This document shows, one piece after another, positions 61,123 through 64,000 of a stretch of 64,000 nucleotides of DNA. The notes below the pieces were generated by a model. It worked only from the letters and a program-made list of their open reading frames with translations, searched no databases and was not told where the DNA came from. Position numbers and translations under genes: made by a program. Location: NCBI GenBank assembly GCA_040774885.1, contig JAXGTO010000003.1, positions 14,807 to 78,806 on the forward strand, given 5' to 3'. The DNA comes from JAXGTO01 sp040774885. GTDB taxonomy: Bacteria > Actinomycetota > Coriobacteriia > Coriobacteriales > Eggerthellaceae. How positions within the stretch are numbered: position 1 is the first letter of the stretch; each line of letters begins with the position of its first letter.

Positions 61123-62397
61123 ATGACCCAAGCATCCTGTGACGATCAGTCTAAATCCATGCTGTTCACCAGCGAGAGCGTTACCGAAGGGCATCCCGAC
61201 AAAGTTTGCGACCAGATTTCCGATGCGGTCCTCGATGCCATCTTGGCCAAGGAAACCGAGCTTGCAGAGCAAGGCTACATCGCCCCCAACGGTTGTCCCG
61301 CCGACCCGGCTGAAGTTCGCTGTGCGTGCGAGACGCTGGCTACCACCGGCATGGTGGTCGTCACCGGTGAGATTCGCACCCAGGCGTATGTCGACGTACC
61401 GAGCATCGTGCGCGATGTGCTGCGTGAAATCGGCTACGATCGCGCAAAGTACGGCTTCGACTGCGACACCTGCGGCGTCATCAACGCCATCAAGGAGCAA
61501 AGCGCCGACATTGCCATGGGCGTTGACGAAAGTTGGGAAGAGCAGCATGGCAAAGCCACCGATGAGTATTCCAAGATCGGTGCGGGCGATCAGGGCATGA
61601 TGTTCGGGTATGCCTGCAACGAGACCAAAACGCTCATGCCGATGCCCATTTACCTGAGTCATCGCCTTGCCGAACGTTTGGCCGCCGTTCGCAAAGACGG
61701 CACTTTGGATTTCCTCCGTCCCGATGGAAAGACCCAGGTGAGCGTTCGCTATATCGACGGCAAGCCCACACAGGTTGAAAAAGTGATCGTTTCGACTCAG
61801 CACTCTGATAGCGTGGACCATGACACGTTGCGTCAAGGCATCATCGACGAGGTTGTCATGCCCGTATTGCGCGAAGAAGGCGTTCCGGTATCCGACGACC
61901 TTGAAATCCACGTCAATCCCACTGGCCGCTTCGTTATCGGCGGTCCTATGGGCGATGTGGGCCTTACCGGGCGCAAGATCATCGTCGACACGTACGGCGG
62001 AATGGGCCGTCATGGCGGTGGTGCATTCAGCGGCAAAGATTGCACCAAGGTAGACCGTTCTGCCGCCTATGCCGCGCGCTGGGTTGCAAAGAACATCGTT
62101 GCCGCAGGTTTAGCCGACCGCTGCGAGATCCAGCTGGCGTACGCCATCGGCATGGCGCAGCCTGTTTCGGTCATGATCGATACGTTCGGTACCAATAAAG
62201 TGCCGGAGGCCGCAATCGAAGATGCCGTCGAGAAAGTTTTCGACTTGCGTCCGGCAGCTATCGTCGATGCGCTCGATTTGCGCCGTCCCATCTATCAGAA
62301 GACGGCCGCCTATGGCCACTTCGGGCGTGAATTGCCTGAATTCACATGGGAGAAGACCAACCGAGTCGATCAGCTGAAGGCCGCATGCGCCCGATAG
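61123..62397 (+). CDS. metK: S-adenosylmethionine synthetase
   Basis: 424 aa. It has GHPDKVCDQISDAVLDA, the GAGDQGMMFGYA ATP motif, RPDGKTQVSV, and the P-loop-like GGGAFSGKDCTKVDRSAAYAAR. Slightly longer than E. coli MetK (384 aa) because of an N-terminal extension and a small insert at ELAEQGYIAPNGCPADPAEV. RBS AAGGAG nine bases before ATG 61123; an in-frame ATG at 61102 is less well placed. Confidence 0.97.
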   Translation: MTQASCDDQSKSMLFTSESVTEGHPDKVCDQISDAVLDAILAKETELAEQGYIAPNGCPADPAEVRCACETLATTGMVVVTGEIRTQAYVDVPSIVRDVLREIGYDRAKYGFDCDTCGVINAIKEQSADIAMGVDESWEEQHGKATDEYSKIGAGDQGMMFGYACNETKTLMPMPIYLSHRLAERLAAVRKDGTLDFLRPDGKTQVSVRYIDGKPTQVEKVIVSTQHSDSVDHDTLRQGIIDEVVMPVLREEGVPVSDDLEIHVNPTGRFVIGGPMGDVGLTGRKIIVDTYGGMGRHGGGAFSGKDCTKVDRSAAYAARWVAKNIVAAGLADRCEIQLAYAIGMAQPVSVMIDTFGTNKVPEAAIEDAVEKVFDLRPAAIVDALDLRRPIYQKTAAYGHFGRELPEFTWEKTNRVDQLKAACAR

Positions 62398-62795
62398 CTC
62401 GGCATGCCCGCTGCGCGGCGCTCTTTTTGTGCGCCGCTGCAGCAATAGCGTTGTTGTGCTGCTGTTCTTCCACCGCCGATGCGCCCCAGCAGTCCGGCGG
62501 TACCGAACCGTCCGACGAAAGCGAGGGCTCCATGGATGCATCTTCGGATTCATATGCTCAAGGCGAGGTTTTGGTCTGCTTCGCTGCAGATACCGACCAG
62601 CAAGCAGCCCAAGCCGTTGTCGATGCATTGGGCTTTTCTGCTATCGATCAGATTTCGCAGGATGGAATAGACGCGGGCGATTATTTCTTGGTGGGGATCC
62701 CTTCCGATATTTCGGTGGACCAAGCTATTTCCAGCCTTCAGGAAAACGCAAACGTCTCTGCGGCCCAGCCCAATTTCATCTATACGATCCAATAG
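62385..62795 (+). CDS. Small exported protein resembling a stand-alone subtilase propeptide
   Basis: 136 aa. An N-terminal signal peptide (basic MRPIARHAR, hydrophobic to IALLCCCSS) has three cysteines at the end; a lipobox is possible but lacks the usual Gly/Ala/Ser before Cys. A Ser/Asp-rich linker (~30-60) leads to an ~70-aa domain: GEVLVCFAADTDQQAAQAVV, YFLVGIPSDISVDQAISSL, and NVSAAQPNFIYTIQ. That layout is the fold signature of I9-like/fervidolysin-type prodomains, which chaperone and inhibit subtilisins. No protease gene follows. The start overlaps the metK end by 13 nt. Confidence 0.7.
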   Translation: MRPIARHARCAALFLCAAAAIALLCCCSSTADAPQQSGGTEPSDESEGSMDASSDSYAQGEVLVCFAADTDQQAAQAVVDALGFSAIDQISQDGIDAGDYFLVGIPSDISVDQAISSLQENANVSAAQPNFIYTIQ

Positions 62796-62802
62796 CCGAG
62801 CC

Positions 62803-64000
62803 ATGCGGTTCGCTTCGGTTGTCTTAGACATACCCACTCAAGCGCTTGATTGCGCATACACCTACTCTGTTTCTTCAGATATGTAGGATATCGAAGTTGG
62901 CTGTCCCGTGGCGGTCGCCTTCGGGCATCGCTGTGCCGTCGGTTTCGTCATGGACCTTATGGATGAAGTTCCTTCCGACCTTGATCCCGACCGCATCAAG
63001 CCGATAGTCCAGTTGTTGGGAAAATCATATTTCACGCAAGATGGCGCTGCTTGCATTTCGTTTCTATCGCAGCGCTATGTCGCCCCTCTTTCTGCATGCG
63101 TCCATCTGTTCACCCCTCCTGGAGGCGTGCCTCGCATGGTCAACGAGGGGCATGGATGGCAGGTGCGACAACCCGTCGTCGGAGCCGTCGATGAGCGGTG
63201 GGTCTCGCTTGCCGATGGTGCGCAAGATTTCGTTGCGCGCAAGGGTGCCGTGAAACAGCAGGCCATCCTTGCCGCTTTGCAAGCGGGTGATCTGAAGGTA
63301 TCCGAACTCACGGCTGAATACGGATCGATTTCCGGACCCTTGAAATCCCTGGCTCAAAAAGGCGTCATTCGCATCGATATTCGCAGACGGCTGCGCGGTG
63401 TGCCCCAACAAGAGGCCTCTTCGACCTTCATGCCCAGCGCCAAGCCCGACTTGACGCAAGGGCAGCGCGATGCGCTCCAGGCAATTGCCGCTGCCTGTAA
63501 GGCGGGCGGTGGAAGCACCGTGCTTGTGGACGGCGTCACGGGAAGCGGTAAGACCGAAGTTTATCTGGGAGCCATCGAAGAGGTCGTCGCGCGGGGCAAA
63601 CGGGCTATCGTGCTAGTGCCTGAGATATCGCTCACGCCGCAGACAGTGGCACGTTTTCGCGGCCGTTTCGGTGATCGAGTTGCCGTCATGCATTCGCGCA
63701 TGGGGGCGGGGGAGCGCTATGACCAGTGGGACTTCATCGCTTCGGGTGCGGCTCAAGTGGTGGTGGGTGCGCGCAGCGCTTTGTTCACGCCCGTTTCCAA
63801 TCTGGGGCTCATCGTCATCGATGAAGAACATGAGGGTTCTTACAAGCAGGATTCTGCGCCGCGGTACGTTTCTCGCGATGTAGCCGGCTGGCTTGCCCGC
63901 CGTGCCGACGCAGCGCTTGTGTTGGGGAGCGCGACGCCTTCCATCGAGTCTCTGTATGCGGCGCAGACGTGCGGTGGATGGACGAGCGTCGAGTTGCCCG
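62803..64000 (+). pseudogene. priA: Primosomal protein N' (PriA), interrupted by an in-frame TAG and cut by the window end
   Basis: From ATG 62803 the frame gives a PriA N-terminus (MRFASVVLDIPTQALDCAYTYSVSSDM), then TAG at 62884-62886, then continues in the same frame with DIEVGCPVAVAFGHRCAVGFV and stays open to the window end. Walker A is in DGVTGSGKTEVY, the DEAH-like box in IVIDEEHEGSYKQ, with SALFTPVSNLG and LGSATPSIESL around them. PriA restarts stalled replication forks. The stop may be a real point mutation, a sequencing error, or bypassed by suppression or a downstream start (GTG 62908, ATG 62950), which would drop part of the 3' DNA-binding domain. Everything else looks intact. Confidence 0.75.

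Noticed and set aside
62884..62886. Pyrrolysine or other recoding at the priA TAG
   Set aside because: No Pyl genes or structured recoding element is visible nearby, and PriA has no known need for it; mutation or sequence error is simpler.

Overview
The window reads as a gene-dense chromosomal segment of an anaerobic, high-GC Gram-positive bacterium, most likely a member of the Coriobacteriia (Eggerthellaceae-like). The grounds are the moderately high GC, actinobacterial-style proteins (an L21 with an Ala/Lys/Pro tail, a circularly permuted ATP-grasp protein next to metK), many 1-8 nt gene overlaps, two [NiFe] hydrogenases, rubrerythrin, and a membrane-bound uptake hydrogenase of the kind known from Coriobacteria. 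The family-level placement is inference. There are no rRNA genes, insertion sequences, prophage genes or CRISPR arrays; this is core chromosome with a few accessory clusters.

Layout. 1-9.7 kb (+): polA, rplU-rpmA, then a tightly coupled obg-proB-proA-nadD-yqeK-P1 peptidase operon. 9.7-16.9 kb (-): rsfS heads a six-gene coupled cluster (WecE-type sugar transaminase, ArnC-like glycosyltransferase, two ArnE/ArnF-like small flippase subunits, an ATP-grasp ligase, a YfhO-type membrane protein). This looks like a complete route for building a lipid-linked 4-amino-6-deoxysugar, flipping it and transferring it to the cell surface. 17-20.9 kb: rlmD (-), tRNA-Arg(CCG), cyclophilin, TPR membrane protein, ndk. 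21-25 kb (+): a four-subunit group 3b-type [NiFe] hydrogenase. 25.1-32.2 kb (+): the elongation cluster mreBCD-PBP2-rodA, followed by a stand-alone DUF697 protein. 32.2-34.8 kb: radical SAM TIGR03960 and DUF2344 proteins. 34.8-36.7 kb (-): V4R sensor protein plus soluble diguanylate cyclase. 37 kb: tRNA-Asp. 37.2-41.9 kb (+): heterodimeric ABC exporter and a HAD phosphatase. 42-45 kb (+): degenerate AAA+-like protein, Fe-S Rrf2 regulator, MutY-like glycosylase without an Fe-S cluster; then pheA (-) and rubrerythrin (+). 46.7-51.5 kb (+): membrane-bound group 1-type [NiFe] hydrogenase operon with its own maturation protease. 51.5-55.7 kb: nth (-), mfd (+). 55.7-61 kb (-): a five-gene coupled operon (ATP-grasp-like protein, DUF1461, gltX, multi-cluster ferredoxin-like protein, PaaI thioesterase). 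61-64 kb (+): metK, a small exported protein resembling a subtilase propeptide, and priA, whose reading frame has an in-frame TAG at codon 28 and runs off the window end.

How it fits together. The cell appears to handle H2 in two ways: a membrane enzyme feeding a cytochrome b and thus respiration, and a cytosolic NAD(P)-linked enzyme. The two large subunits differ in maturation signals: the group 1 subunit carries a 20-residue tail and a protease gene sits in its operon, whereas the 3b subunit ends exactly at the last metal-site residue. The amino-sugar cluster mixes parts known from polymyxin resistance (ArnC/E/F), enterobacterial common antigen (WecE) and Gram-positive teichoic acid glycosylation (YfhO) and is the best candidate here for an undescribed system.
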